Positions 1-5,398 of a stretch of 6,842 nt of DNA are shown here, in pieces; the first letter of the stretch is position 1; the number at the start of each line of letters is the position of its first letter. Position numbers and translations under genes: made by a program. Location: assembly GCA_002314555.1 (NCBI GenBank), contig DCGF01000079.1, positions 1-6,842 on the forward strand, read 5' to 3'. The stretch is from Ruminococcaceae bacterium UBA1785. Its GTDB lineage: Bacteria > Bacillota > Clostridia > Oscillospirales > Acutalibacteraceae. The notes below the pieces were generated by a model. The model was not told the DNA's origin and made no database searches. It saw only the letters and a list, made by a program, of their open reading frames with translations.

Positions 1-1
1 A

Positions 2-352
2 ATGACAGTGGATTTACCTATAGGATATAAATACTACGTTAAGGAACTATCTACAGCGGAGGGCTTCATCTTAGATGAGAATCTTTACTACTTCTCATTT
101 ATGCCGTTTAGTCAACTTGAGAGCGTCTATACAGCAGATATAAATGAGGATGCTAAAGTGACTAATGAGAAAGTCCCTGAAAAGATTCCTGATGTTATAA
201 GAGAAGTTCTTGATGAGTCCGGTGGTCCAGGCCCAGATACAAGCGATATGAATGGACCCGAGGCGCGACTTTTCATTATCCTAGGTGCAGAATCGCTGAT
301 ACTCCTAGGTATAATATTTATTAGAAAGAAAAAATTGACATACTACTCTTGA
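2..352 (+). CDS. C-terminal end of a Cna/SpaA-type cell-surface protein, 5' end outside window
   Basis: The frame is open to the left edge, so the ATG at base 2 is probably internal and 116 residues is a minimum. Residues 10-55 read like the end of a Cna-B/SpaA prealbumin-type beta domain: a YYVKE strand, an EGFILDE turn and a closing VTNE strand are all typical of Gram-positive pilins and adhesins. A polar linker with GGPGP follows. Then come PDTSD (residues 78-82), a hydrophobic helix (about 88-107) and a positive tail RKKK. That order (short Pro/Thr motif, helix, positive tail) is the layout of a sortase signal, but a clean LPxTG is absent. It could be anchored by a sortase of unusual specificity or simply held by its helix. 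It acts outside the membrane. The last codons carry the promoter of the thrS leader and no terminator is seen between them. Confidence is good for a surface protein tail, low for the exact ligand or role. Confidence 0.75.
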   Translation: MTVDLPIGYKYYVKELSTAEGFILDENLYYFSFMPFSQLESVYTADINEDAKVTNEKVPEKIPDVIREVLDESGGPGPDTSDMNGPEARLFIILGAESLILLGIIFIRKKKLTYYS

Positions 353-363
353 AGTTTTATAAT
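335..363 (+). promoter_or_regulatory. Consensus sigma-A promoter for the T-box/thrS transcript
   Basis: TTGACA at 335-340 and TATAAT at 358-363 are separated by exactly 17 bp, a perfect match to the housekeeping consensus. Transcription should start near 370, just ahead of the T-box leader. The -35 box and most of the spacer lie inside the last codons of the upstream surface-protein gene. Confidence 0.85.
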
Positions 364-381
364 CTCTTTTGTTAATTAAAT

Positions 382-614
382 AAAAAGCGATGACGGAGAG
401 AGTAGTATGACTCTCACGTGACAGAGAGAGGCACCTTTGGCTGGAAGTGCTTTGACGTGAATCATATGAAGACCACTCCACGAGCTGCGAAGCGAAATAA
501 GTTTCGACGTCTAACCCAACGTTACTGGGAAATGAAGTTAAACTTCAAGGTGGAACCGTGCTTTTGCACCCTTGAAACTAGGACAGGAATGCCCTCGTTT
601 TAAGGGTGTTTTTT
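382..614 (+). promoter_or_regulatory. T-box riboswitch, threonine specific, controlling thrS
   Basis: This leader senses uncharged tRNA-Thr and lets RNA polymerase read into thrS when charging is low. Seen in sequence: a stem I start with GCGATGACGGAGAGAGTAG (387-405), an apical GGCTGGAAG segment near 439-447, and a specifier region GAAGACCACTCC (468-479) in which ACC at 472-474 is a threonine codon. The conserved T-box core AAGGTGGAACCGTGC spans 547-561. The antiterminator can form by pairing TTCAAGG (544-550) with CCTTGAA (570-576) and GTGC (558-561) with GCAC (566-569), leaving the UGGA-containing bulge to bind the tRNA 3' end. The UGGA form predicts a U discriminator base on the tRNA. The competing terminator is at 567-614. 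The downstream gene is a threonyl-tRNA synthetase, so codon, position and target agree. Left boundary is approximate. Confidence 0.93.
567..614 (+). terminator. T-box conditional terminator
   Basis: CACCCTTGAAAC (567-578) pairs with GTTTTAAGGGTG (597-608), one G-U pair included, and is followed by six T (609-614). Its 5' arm is shared with the antiterminator helix, so the two structures exclude each other. Confidence 0.9.
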
Positions 615-626
615 GTTACTTCTATG

Positions 627-631
627 AAAGG
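627..631 (+). promoter_or_regulatory. Ribosome binding site that decides the thrS start
   Basis: AAAGG lies 10 bases before the ATG at 642. The in-frame ATG at 624 has only T-rich terminator sequence before it, and the in-frame GTG at 606 lies inside the terminator stem. The start at 642 is therefore preferred. Confidence 0.65.
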
Positions 632-641
632 TCGTTTTGAC

Positions 642-2426
642 ATGAAAGTAATTTACAATGATGGCACAGTAGCTGAGTGCCCAGAAGAGGAAAAAACTCA
701 CGTCCTTCGTCATAGTGCTGCTCACATTATGGCTCAGGCAATAAAGCGCATTTATCCAAATGCAGACTTTGCATATGGTCCTGCAAATGAAAAAGGTTTC
801 TACTATGACGTAGACCTTGGCGACATTAAACTTCAAGATGAAGACCTTCAAAAAATTGAAGATGAAATGAGAAAAATCGTAAAGGAGAATCTTCCTTTCA
901 AGACATATGAACTCCCACGCGCTGAAGCTATTAAACATATGGAAGAGCGTGGTGAGAAATATAAAGTAGAGCATATTGCTGACCTTCCAGAAGATGCTCG
1001 CATTACTTTCTTCTCACAGGGCGACTATGTTGACATGTGCGTAGGTCCTCATATCACATATACAAAAGCACTTAAAGCTTTCAAGCTCACAACAATTTCT
1101 GGCGCATATTGGAAAGCTGATAGTAATAATAAGATGCTTACTCGTATTAACGGTACAGCATTCGCAACACAGGAAGAACTTGACGCATACTTAAAAGAAC
1201 TTCAAGAGGCTCAAGAACGTGACCACAGAAAGATTGGTAAGGAAATGGGTCTTTTCATGACCGATAACCTTGTTGGTCGTGGACTTCCAATGTTCCTCTC
1301 AAAGGGATATACAGTATGGCAAGAACTTGAAACATATATCAAGGATAAAGAGCGTTTCCTTGGATATAAGCATGTTATGACACCATGTGTTGGTACAGTT
1401 GATTTATACAAAACATCAGGTCACTGGGATCACTACAAAGAGAACATGTTCCCAGCAATGGAAGTTGAAGGAGAATCTTTCGTTCTTCGTCCAATGAACT
1501 GTCCTCATCATATGAGAATATATGCAAACCAGCCTCACTCATATCGTGACCTTCCACTTAGAATCGGTGAGATTGCTCATGACTTCCGTTTCGAGGCATC
1601 AGGCACACTCAAAGGTATTGAGCGTGGCCGTCACTTCTGTCAGAATGACGCACACCTTTTCGTAACTCCTGAGCAGATTAAGGGTGAAGTTTCAGCTGTT
1701 TGTGATTTAATCTTTGATGTATATAAAGATTTTGGAATCACAGATTACCGCTGTGTCCTTTCACTTCGTGATCCAGCTGACACAAAGAAGTATCATCCAG
1801 ATGATGATATGTGGAATAAAGCAGAAGATGCTCTTCGTGAAGTACTTAATGACCTTAAGATTGACTACACAGAAGAGATTGGCGAAGCAGCATTCTATGG
1901 TCCAAAGCTTGACGTTAATGTAAAACCTGCTGTTGGTGGTGAATACACACTTTCAACTTGTCAGCTTGACTTCTGTCTTCCTGCAAAGTTTGACCTTACA
2001 TATATCGATGCTGATGGTCAGGAGAAAACACCAGTTGTTCTTCACCGTGCAATCCTTGGTTCTCTTGATAGATTTATGGCATACCTCATTGAAGAGACAA
2101 AGGGTAGATTCCCATTATGGCTTGCTCCAGTACAAGTAAAGGTTATTCCTGTATCTGAAAAGACAATGGATTACTCCAGAGATGTATATGAGAAACTTCG
2201 TGCAATGGGTGTTCGTGTTGAGATTGATGAGCGTAACGAAAAGGTTGGATACAAGATTCGTGAAGCACAGCAACTTGATAGAGCACCATACATGCTTGTA
2301 CTTGGTCCTCAGGAATCAGAAGCAGGCCTTGTTGCAGTTCGTAACAGAGATGGTGAAACAACACCTATGAGCTTTGATGATTTCGCAAAGAAGATAGAGG
2401 ACGAAATAAAAACAAAGGCTAGATAG
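642..2426 (+). CDS. thrS: Threonyl-tRNA synthetase, short form without TGS domain
   Basis: Charges tRNA-Thr with threonine in the cytoplasm and edits mischarged serine. The protein is 594 residues, against roughly 640 for the classical enzyme. The usual N-terminal TGS (N1) domain is missing: only about 20 residues precede the editing domain. Editing-site residues are present: HSAAH (24-28) and DMCVGPH (131-137). The class II catalytic core covers about 205-490 and holds the expected zinc ligands C287 (in MNCPHH), H338 (in NDAH) and H468 (in VLHR). The C287-H338 spacing of 51 residues equals that of the E. coli C334-H385 pair. Motif 2 reads FRFEASG then GIERGRHFCQNDAH, where the common form is closer to RNE-SG with RVRxFxQDDAH. 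The C-terminal anticodon-binding domain spans about 495-590 (from LAPVQVKVIPVS). It is transcribed alone, under the T-box leader, and ends at the terminator at 2494. Family assignment is certain; loss of the TGS domain is direct from length and alignment by eye. Confidence 0.97.
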   Translation: MKVIYNDGTVAECPEEEKTHVLRHSAAHIMAQAIKRIYPNADFAYGPANEKGFYYDVDLGDIKLQDEDLQKIEDEMRKIVKENLPFKTYELPRAEAIKHMEERGEKYKVEHIADLPEDARITFFSQGDYVDMCVGPHITYTKALKAFKLTTISGAYWKADSNNKMLTRINGTAFATQEELDAYLKELQEAQERDHRKIGKEMGLFMTDNLVGRGLPMFLSKGYTVWQELETYIKDKERFLGYKHVMTPCVGTVDLYKTSGHWDHYKENMFPAMEVEGESFVLRPMNCPHHMRIYANQPHSYRDLPLRIGEIAHDFRFEASGTLKGIERGRHFCQNDAHLFVTPEQIKGEVSAVCDLIFDVYKDFGITDYRCVLSLRDPADTKKYHPDDDMWNKAEDALREVLNDLKIDYTEEIGEAAFYGPKLDVNVKPAVGGEYTLSTCQLDFCLPAKFDLTYIDADGQEKTPVVLHRAILGSLDRFMAYLIEETKGRFPLWLAPVQVKVIPVSEKTMDYSRDVYEKLRAMGVRVEIDERNEKVGYKIREAQQLDRAPYMLVLGPQESEAGLVAVRNRDGETTPMSFDDFAKKIEDEIKTKAR

Positions 2427-2441
2427 TGAGCGAGAATTAAG

Positions 2442-2468
2442 CATGTTCATTTTATTTGAACATGTTCA
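2442..2468 (+). repeat. Overlapping palindrome CATGTTCA / TGAACATGTTCA behind thrS
   Basis: CATGTTCA (2442-2449) and TGAACATG (2457-2464) form a perfect 8-bp hairpin with a 7-base AT loop. TGAACATG also continues into TGTTCA, giving a perfect 12-bp palindrome TGAACATGTTCA at 2457-2468. No T-run follows, so it is not a normal terminator by itself. It could be a regulator site or an mRNA 3' stem; function unknown. Confidence 0.6.
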
Positions 2469-2493
2469 CTAAAATTTTATAGTTAATTTCTAT

Positions 2494-2525
2494 AGGCGTG
2501 TGAATTGAATCACACGCCTTATTTT
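2494..2525 (+). terminator. Rho-independent terminator of thrS
   Basis: AGGCGTGTGA (2494-2503) pairs perfectly with TCACACGCCT (2510-2519) around the loop ATTGAA, and TTATTTT follows. It ends the thrS transcript, so the next gene needs its own promoter. Confidence 0.88.
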
Positions 2526-2526
2526 G

Positions 2527-2555
2527 TTACCATATCAAAGGTATTATTTTACAAT
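2527..2555 (+). promoter_or_regulatory. Possible promoter of the LRR-AOR operon
   Basis: TTACCA (2527-2532), 17 bp, then TACAAT (2550-2555) is the best sigma-A-like pair between the thrS terminator and the next start. The -35 matches only 4 of 6 consensus bases and the implied leader would be short, with the GGGGG ribosome site at 2563-2567 almost at its 5' end. A promoter must lie in this gap or transcription must leak through the terminator. Confidence 0.35.
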
Positions 2556-2574
2556 TTAATATGGGGGACAAATT

Positions 2575-3495
2575 ATGCCAATAAAAGATTATGAAGTAAA
2601 TCAACTTGCTGATTTCTTCGCACAGGCTGACGACTCTGGTGTAACAAATGCAGAGAAGATCGGTGGCTTTAACAAAGAGGATGTAAAGAATGCATCCGGT
2701 ATCATTTATGACGAGAATGATAAGCTAATTGGTGTGGGAATTCACATCTTCAACGAGGATGTTTATCCAATACAAAGTTCACAGGCATTTTATAGAGGCC
2801 TCGGCCTTACCGGTTCACTTAACACAGATAATTTTGAGGACTGTGTTTTTATGGAACTCTATAGAAATGACCTTAAAGAAGTTTCTTTAAAGAACATGCC
2901 TGCTCTTAGAATTTTAGGCTACAGAGGATGTAAGAATCTTCATGAGATAGACACATCAGAGTGCCCTGCACTTCAGGGACTCGACGCTGGAATCTGTGGC
3001 TGTGATAGCTTCGATATGTCAAAGAATCCAGAACTTGTTGAGTTCTACTGTGATGAGAATAGAAATATAACAGAGGTTGATATCTCAAAGAATCAGAAGC
3101 TCAAGTATTTCTATTGCCATAAGAACAACATCTCAGAGTTTGATGGCATGAACAACCCACTTCTCCGTCATGTGGATACAACAGAGAACCCAATGACACA
3201 TCTCAAATGCTGGGCTCCTCGTCCGGACCACGAAGATGAACGTGGCGACGATGAGTATATTGAGCTTACAGCAGGTAACGGCGGATATGTAGGCGTTCTC
3301 TTTAAGCCAATCTATAACGAGAAGTGGAAAGAGACTGGTGAATGGCAGCAGAAGTTTGTTGCATCACCAAAGGAAGGCTTTGAGTTTAAAGCATGGGTGG
3401 ATGATATTTCGGGTGAAGAAGTATCAAATGACAGTACCATGGATGTTGAAATTGGTACAGCAGCTAGAATGACTGCTACATTTATTGAAAAATGA
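2575..3495 (+). CDS. Cytoplasmic leucine-rich-repeat protein with InlB-type C-terminal repeat domain
   Basis: 306 residues, start supported by GGGGG (2563-2567) seven bases before the ATG. There is no signal peptide, membrane segment or sorting signal, so the protein should stay in the cytoplasm. Residues 1-98 are an acidic region I do not recognise. Residues 100-206 hold about five LRR units of 21-22 residues with the pattern (L/I)xx(V/I/F)Dxxx(N/C)xxLxxxxCxxN, for example ITEVDISKNQKLKYFYCHKN (165-184). Residues about 228-306 resemble the divergent InlB B-repeat / 'bacterial repeat' beta domain: ELTAGNGG, a SPKEGFEFKAWVDD core and a closing MTATF strand. There are eight cysteines (90, 119, 130, 141, 143, 159, 181, 212), mostly on the LRR face. 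The stop overlaps the start of the AOR-family gene, so the two are probably made together. The role is unknown; a scaffold, chaperone or partner of the enzyme is an inference. LRR plus InlB-type domains are more usual in exported proteins. Confidence 0.85.
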   Translation: MPIKDYEVNQLADFFAQADDSGVTNAEKIGGFNKEDVKNASGIIYDENDKLIGVGIHIFNEDVYPIQSSQAFYRGLGLTGSLNTDNFEDCVFMELYRNDLKEVSLKNMPALRILGYRGCKNLHEIDTSECPALQGLDAGICGCDSFDMSKNPELVEFYCDENRNITEVDISKNQKLKYFYCHKNNISEFDGMNNPLLRHVDTTENPMTHLKCWAPRPDHEDERGDDEYIELTAGNGGYVGVLFKPIYNEKWKETGEWQQKFVASPKEGFEFKAWVDDISGEEVSNDSTMDVEIGTAARMTATFIEK

Positions 3496-5186
3496 AAAAA
3501 GTATTGATTAATGTGGAGACCGGTAAAATTGAAGTTTTACCGTTTAATCAAAAAGACTATGGGTATCTTGGTGGTAGAGGACTACTAGCAAAACTTTTGA
3601 CAGAAAAACATGTGGCAAAGTGTGACCCACTTGGACCAGAAAATCCTTTCTTTTTTGTAACTGGATTTTTCTCTGGAACAATTCTCACAACTTGCAACAG
3701 ACTGTCACTTGGAACTAAGAGTCCACTTACAGGCACTATCAAAGAATCAAATGTTGGTGGTACATTTGCAAAGTATATGACAGAGCAGGGTATCAAATAC
3801 ATAGAACTTGATGGCGCTGTTCCTATGGGTGTATTAAAGGTGCTTGTAATTGATAAAAACGGTGAAATCTATTTTGATTCAGCCGATGAGATTATAGGCC
3901 TCAACAACTATGAACTCGGTGATGTACTAAGAGAGAAGTACGGTGAAAATATCACTATAGCTTCTATCGGAAGAGCGGGCGAAATCCGTTCTCTTGCTGC
4001 ATCTATTCAGGTTACTGAGTTCCAGACAAACAATCCTTGTCGTTCCGCTGCTCGTGGTGGTGTCGGCGCAGTTCTCTCCTCAAAAGGCATTAAGGCTATC
4101 GTTATTGAGAGACCAGAGAATCCTTATAAGGTAGAAGTTCCAAAGGAATATGCCGAGGAATTTAAAGAGAAGAATAAGATTGTTGTCGATGCAATTAGAG
4201 CAAATCCTTTGACAGGACTTCAGATGAATCAGTTTGGTTCTGCTGCTGGTATCGATGTCACAGGTAAGATGGGTGCACTCCCAGTTAAGAACTTTAACGG
4301 GCAGTTCTCCGAGCGTTGGCAGGAGCTCGCCTCTGAGAAGTGGCGTGAGAGAATGATAGCTCAAGGTGGACGTGGTGGTATTCCTTGTCAGCCTGGATGC
4401 ATCGTTCGTTGCTCAAATGAGTGGTGTGATAAAAACGGTAACTATCTCTCAGCAGGTATAGAGTATGAGACACTGGGTCTTTGTGGACCAAACCTCAACA
4501 TCTATGATGCAGATGAAATCGTAGCTCTTGATCGTCTCTGCGACGACATGGGCTTCGACACTATTGAGATAGGAACTAGCCTTGCTGTTGCTATGGAAAA
4601 TGGAGTGCTAGAGTGGGGAGACGCAGAGGGCGCAAAGGCTCTTGTAAGGTCTTCACTTGATGATGATTGTAAGCTAAAGAGCCTTAGACACGGCTGCTAT
4701 GCTGTAGGTCAGGAACTTGGCGCAAAGCGTGTACCTACTGCAAAGAAGCAGGCTATCGCCGCATATGATCCAAGAATTATTACTGGATATGGATACTGCT
4801 TTGAGCGTTCAACAATGGGTGGTGACCACACATCTGGTTCTGCACTTGTATTCCGTAAGGATTTAACTCCAGAACTACAGGCCGATACCGCTCTTGCTCA
4901 GACCGCAACTTGTGACTCATTTATGTGTCTCTTCCCTTGGGCAGCTGTTAACTACGACATGGATGCTCGTGCAGCTATCTGTCGTATGGCTGGATGCCTT
5001 GTAGGAGAAAAAGAGGGACCTTCAATGGCTCTCATAGAAGAGATGGGATTTGAAATTTTAAATATGGAGAAGAAGTTCAACGAACTCGAAGGGTTCACCG
5101 AAGAGGATAATCGTATTCCAGATTTCTTCTATACTGAACCTGCTGCCGCAACAGGCGCACCGTTTAAATCTCCATTCCATGATTAA
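3492..5186 (+). CDS. Short, divergent aldehyde:ferredoxin oxidoreductase (AOR) family protein
   Basis: 564 residues. The AOR family uses a tungsten or molybdenum bis-pterin and one [4Fe-4S] cluster to oxidise aldehydes or reduce acids with ferredoxin; the substrate here is unknown. The N-terminal domain (1-207) has GGRGLLAKLL (27-36), R70 and N87 in SNVGG, both offset by six from the pterin-contact residues R76 and N93 of Pyrococcus AOR, then RSAARGGVGAVLSSKGIKAI (184-203). The C-terminal part has C299-x3-C303-x3-C307, a DxxGxD pterin motif at 351-356 (DDMGFD), AYDPR (424-428) and MGGDHTSG (442-449). The expected second pterin/last-cysteine motif DxxGLC appears as DSFMC (475-479), lacking the glycine and one residue. 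Canonical AOR uses C-x2-C-x3-C, so the cluster site is altered. The start overlaps the LRR stop (ATGA) and has no clear SD, suggesting coupled translation. No ferredoxin subunit or cofactor gene is in the window. Family certain, activity not. Confidence 0.92.
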   Translation: MKKVLINVETGKIEVLPFNQKDYGYLGGRGLLAKLLTEKHVAKCDPLGPENPFFFVTGFFSGTILTTCNRLSLGTKSPLTGTIKESNVGGTFAKYMTEQGIKYIELDGAVPMGVLKVLVIDKNGEIYFDSADEIIGLNNYELGDVLREKYGENITIASIGRAGEIRSLAASIQVTEFQTNNPCRSAARGGVGAVLSSKGIKAIVIERPENPYKVEVPKEYAEEFKEKNKIVVDAIRANPLTGLQMNQFGSAAGIDVTGKMGALPVKNFNGQFSERWQELASEKWRERMIAQGGRGGIPCQPGCIVRCSNEWCDKNGNYLSAGIEYETLGLCGPNLNIYDADEIVALDRLCDDMGFDTIEIGTSLAVAMENGVLEWGDAEGAKALVRSSLDDDCKLKSLRHGCYAVGQELGAKRVPTAKKQAIAAYDPRIITGYGYCFERSTMGGDHTSGSALVFRKDLTPELQADTALAQTATCDSFMCLFPWAAVNYDMDARAAICRMAGCLVGEKEGPSMALIEEMGFEILNMEKKFNELEGFTEEDNRIPDFFYTEPAAATGAPFKSPFHD

Positions 5187-5195
5187 ATAAATTTG

Positions 5196-5226
5196 AAAAG
5201 AGGCTCAACTGAGCCTCTTTTTTTTT
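5196..5226 (+). terminator. Rho-independent terminator of the LRR-AOR operon
   Basis: AAAAGAGGCTC (5196-5206) pairs with GAGCCTCTTTT (5211-5221) around AACT, and the T-run extends to 5226 (nine T). It starts nine bases after the AOR stop codon and isolates the operon from the Fic gene. Confidence 0.93.
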
Positions 5227-5257
5227 ATTTAAAATCTATTAATTAAATTTTTATATC

Positions 5258-5271
5258 ATTCCGACTTTTAT
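5258..5271 (+). repeat. Repeated element, copy 1 (direct)
   Basis: ATTCCGACTTTTAT. The 11-bp core TTCCGACTTTT (5259-5269) recurs twice more before the Fic gene. This copy sits farthest upstream, 32 bases after the operon terminator. Confidence 0.8.
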
Positions 5272-5304
5272 TAAATTTTACCCATTTTTTGCCCGTTTTT
5301 TAGC

Positions 5305-5316
5305 AAAAGTCGGAAT
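5305..5316 (-). repeat. Repeated element, copy 2 (inverted)
   Basis: AAAAGTCGGAAT on the plus strand, the exact reverse complement of ATTCCGACTTTT in copy 1. It can pair with copy 1 (35-base loop) or with copy 3 (37-base loop), but not with both. Core centres are 46 bp from copy 1 and 48 bp from copy 3. The DNA between copies 1 and 2 contains two T-rich blocks, CCCATTTTTTG and CCCGTTTTTTAG. Confidence 0.8.
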
Positions 5317-5339
5317 AATATACCCATAATTTATGATTT

Positions 5340-5368
5340 TTGCCTTGTATTGTTCCGACTTTTATGAT
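5340..5368 (+). promoter_or_regulatory. Predicted promoter of the HTH-Fic gene
   Basis: TTGCCT (5340-5345), 17 bp, TATGAT (5363-5368). The -10 matches 5 of 6 consensus bases and the -35 matches 4 of 6. Repeat copy 3 (5353-5365) lies in the spacer and runs into the -10, so a protein bound there would block RNA polymerase. The expected transcript start near 5375 leaves a short leader ending in GGAGG (5385-5389). Confidence 0.55.
5353..5365 (+). repeat. Repeated element, copy 3 (direct), overlapping the -10 box
   Basis: TTCCGACTTTTAT, identical over 13 bp to copy 1. Its last three bases are the first three of the predicted -10 hexamer TATGAT. Placement fits a repressor operator, by inference. 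Confidence 0.8.
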
Positions 5369-5398
5369 ACATTAAATAAAAATTGGAGGTGCAGAGAA

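Noticed and set aside
418..603. Plus-strand open frame of 61 codons in the leader
   Set aside because: It lies entirely within the structured T-box RNA, including the specifier and antiterminator; no start signal.
606..641. Longer thrS starts at GTG 606 or ATG 624
   Set aside because: Both lie in or just after the terminator stem and T-run without an SD; the ATG at 642 has AAAGG upstream.
600..974. Minus-strand open frame of 124 codons over the start of thrS
   Set aside because: It lies opposite the T-box terminator and thrS coding sequence, has no ribosome site, and its phenylalanine-rich product is typical of an antisense shadow.
2457..2468. LexA (SOS) box at TGAACATGTTCA
   Set aside because: The Gram-positive LexA site is GAAC-N4-GTTC; here only two bases separate the half sites.
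5258..5365. CRISPR array or terminal inverted repeats of an insertion sequence
   Set aside because: Repeats are only 11-13 bp, one is inverted, the gaps are not spacer-like and no cas or transposase gene is present.
5333..5398. N-terminal extension of the Fic protein from 5333
   Set aside because: It would cross the predicted promoter and repeat copy 3, and GGAGG at 5385-5389 points to 5399.
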